DNA of 6,242 nt from Gammaproteobacteria bacterium (GTDB taxonomy: Bacteria; Pseudomonadota; Gammaproteobacteria; DSM-16500). Under the pieces are notes generated by a model. The model saw nothing but the letters and a program-made list of their open reading frames with translations. It was not told the origin of the DNA and did not search any database. Numbering within the stretch: position 1 is the stretch's first letter; each line of letters starts with the position of its first letter. Below are positions 5,705-6,242 of this stretch, in pieces. Position numbers and translations under genes: made by a program. The stretch covers positions 1-6,242 of the forward strand of contig JABDEN010000076.1 of assembly GCA_013287025.1 (NCBI GenBank), written 5' to 3'.

Positions 5705-6242
5705 CAAATTCACATTTATTACATGCATTAAATGACGCACAGCGTAATGCGGTTTCGGCCCCGTTAGGGCATCAATTGGTATTGGCAGGCGCGGGGAGCG
5801 GTAAAACGCGTGTGTTAGTCCACCGTATTGCATGGTTGATTGAGGTAGAAAAACTGCACCCCTCGAACGTGTTAGCGGTGACTTTTACGAATAAAGCCGC
5901 ACTTGAAATGCGTACGAGAATCGAAGATATTCTCGGTATTTCAGCCAAAAACATGTGGATCGGCACTTTTCACGGACTGGCGCATCGATTGTTGCGATTA
6001 CATTTTCGCGAGGCAAATCTCCCAGAGGGATTTCAGATACTCGATAGCGATGATCAATTACGATTGATTCGTCGCATGATGCAATCCATGAATATTGATG
6101 AAGACCGTTTTCCGCCGAAACAAGCGCAATGGTTTATTAATCACAATAAAGATGAAGGTTTAGAACCCGACAATATTCCGGATTATAATGATCCCTCGAC
6201 AAAAACTTATATTAGAACTTATCGCGCATACGCCGATGCTTG
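5701..6242 (+). CDS. uvrD: DNA helicase II UvrD (5' part, runs off the window)
   Basis: This is the amino-terminal 180 residues of the SF1A 3'-5' helicase that removes UvrC and damaged oligonucleotides in excision repair and unwinds DNA in mismatch repair. It has the Q motif LNDAQRNAV (10-18), Walker A AGAGSGKT (29-36, K35), motif Ia VTFTNKAALEMR (about 61-72) and the following TFHGLAHRLLR. It then has LDSDDQLRLIRRMM, QAQWFINHNKDEGL and, at the edge, YRAYADAC, all as in E. coli UvrD. The start is set by alignment: MTNSHLLHALND matches the length and spacing of the E. coli amino terminus. No LexA-type CTG-N10-CAG box is seen in the 126 bp upstream. The base composition is more GC-rich than in the accessory genes to the left, which fits core chromosome. 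Confidence 0.95.
   Translation, partial: MTNSHLLHALNDAQRNAVSAPLGHQLVLAGAGSGKTRVLVHRIAWLIEVEKLHPSNVLAVTFTNKAALEMRTRIEDILGISAKNMWIGTFHGLAHRLLRLHFREANLPEGFQILDSDDQLRLIRRMMQSMNIDEDRFPPKQAQWFINHNKDEGLEPDNIPDYNDPSTKTYIRTYRAYADA

Noticed and set aside
1..6242. CRISPR arrays, tRNA or rRNA genes, complete insertion sequences
   Set aside because: No spaced direct-repeat array of CRISPR type, no cloverleaf or rRNA segments, and no transposase with terminal inverted repeats could be seen by eye.

Overview
The window looks like accessory DNA lying against a conserved housekeeping gene in an AT-rich gammaproteobacterium, most plausibly a member of the Legionellales (Legionella, Coxiella, Rickettsiella or Berkiella type). 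The evidence is the gamma-type UvrD amino terminus at the right edge, which aligns closely with E. coli UvrD from the first residue, and an F-box/ankyrin-like protein of the sort known as secreted effectors in that order. The taxonomic call is inference.

Left part (1-1234, + strand): the remains of a very large superfamily 1 helicase with a carboxy-terminal restriction-endonuclease-like domain (AAA_11/AAA_12 plus REase_MTES_1575; the Hhe-like single-gene defence proteins have this design). The gene is broken in at least three ways: a one-base frameshift near 377-402; a small inversion that puts the Walker B/motif II-III segment (623-757) on the minus strand, together with a loss of sequence; and an in-frame deletion near 1000 that removes the late helicase motifs and the nuclease core. 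The last part of the carboxy terminus survives to 1234.

Middle (1235-2614): a regulatory-looking intergenic region, with a possible terminator and four AACNGTT sites at an exact 18-bp period, leads to an intact YhcG/DUF1016-family PD-(D/E)XK nuclease gene. A 9-bp inverted repeat spans its stop codon.

2615-4160: a short AT-rich spacer, then a 428-codon F-box/ankyrin-like candidate effector. Its last part enters an abruptly GC-rich stretch and is probably frameshifted. It is followed by a short minus-strand open segment of unknown identity (4094-4333) and two hairpins.

Right part (4401-5574, - strand): a complete higBA toxin-antitoxin operon whose promoter is covered by two tandem palindromes, the probable HigA operators. 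Upstream of it on the same strand is a small exported protein with four cysteines in its mature part. Divergent from that protein, uvrD starts at 5701 and leaves the window. A 16-codon leader ORF with a good Shine-Dalgarno sequence ends in an ATGA overlap with the uvrD start.

Taken together, this reads as a decaying defence/effector islet: a wrecked helicase-nuclease, a solitary YhcG nuclease, a toxin-antitoxin pair and a host-interaction gene, next to core DNA repair. No complete new multi-gene system is evident.
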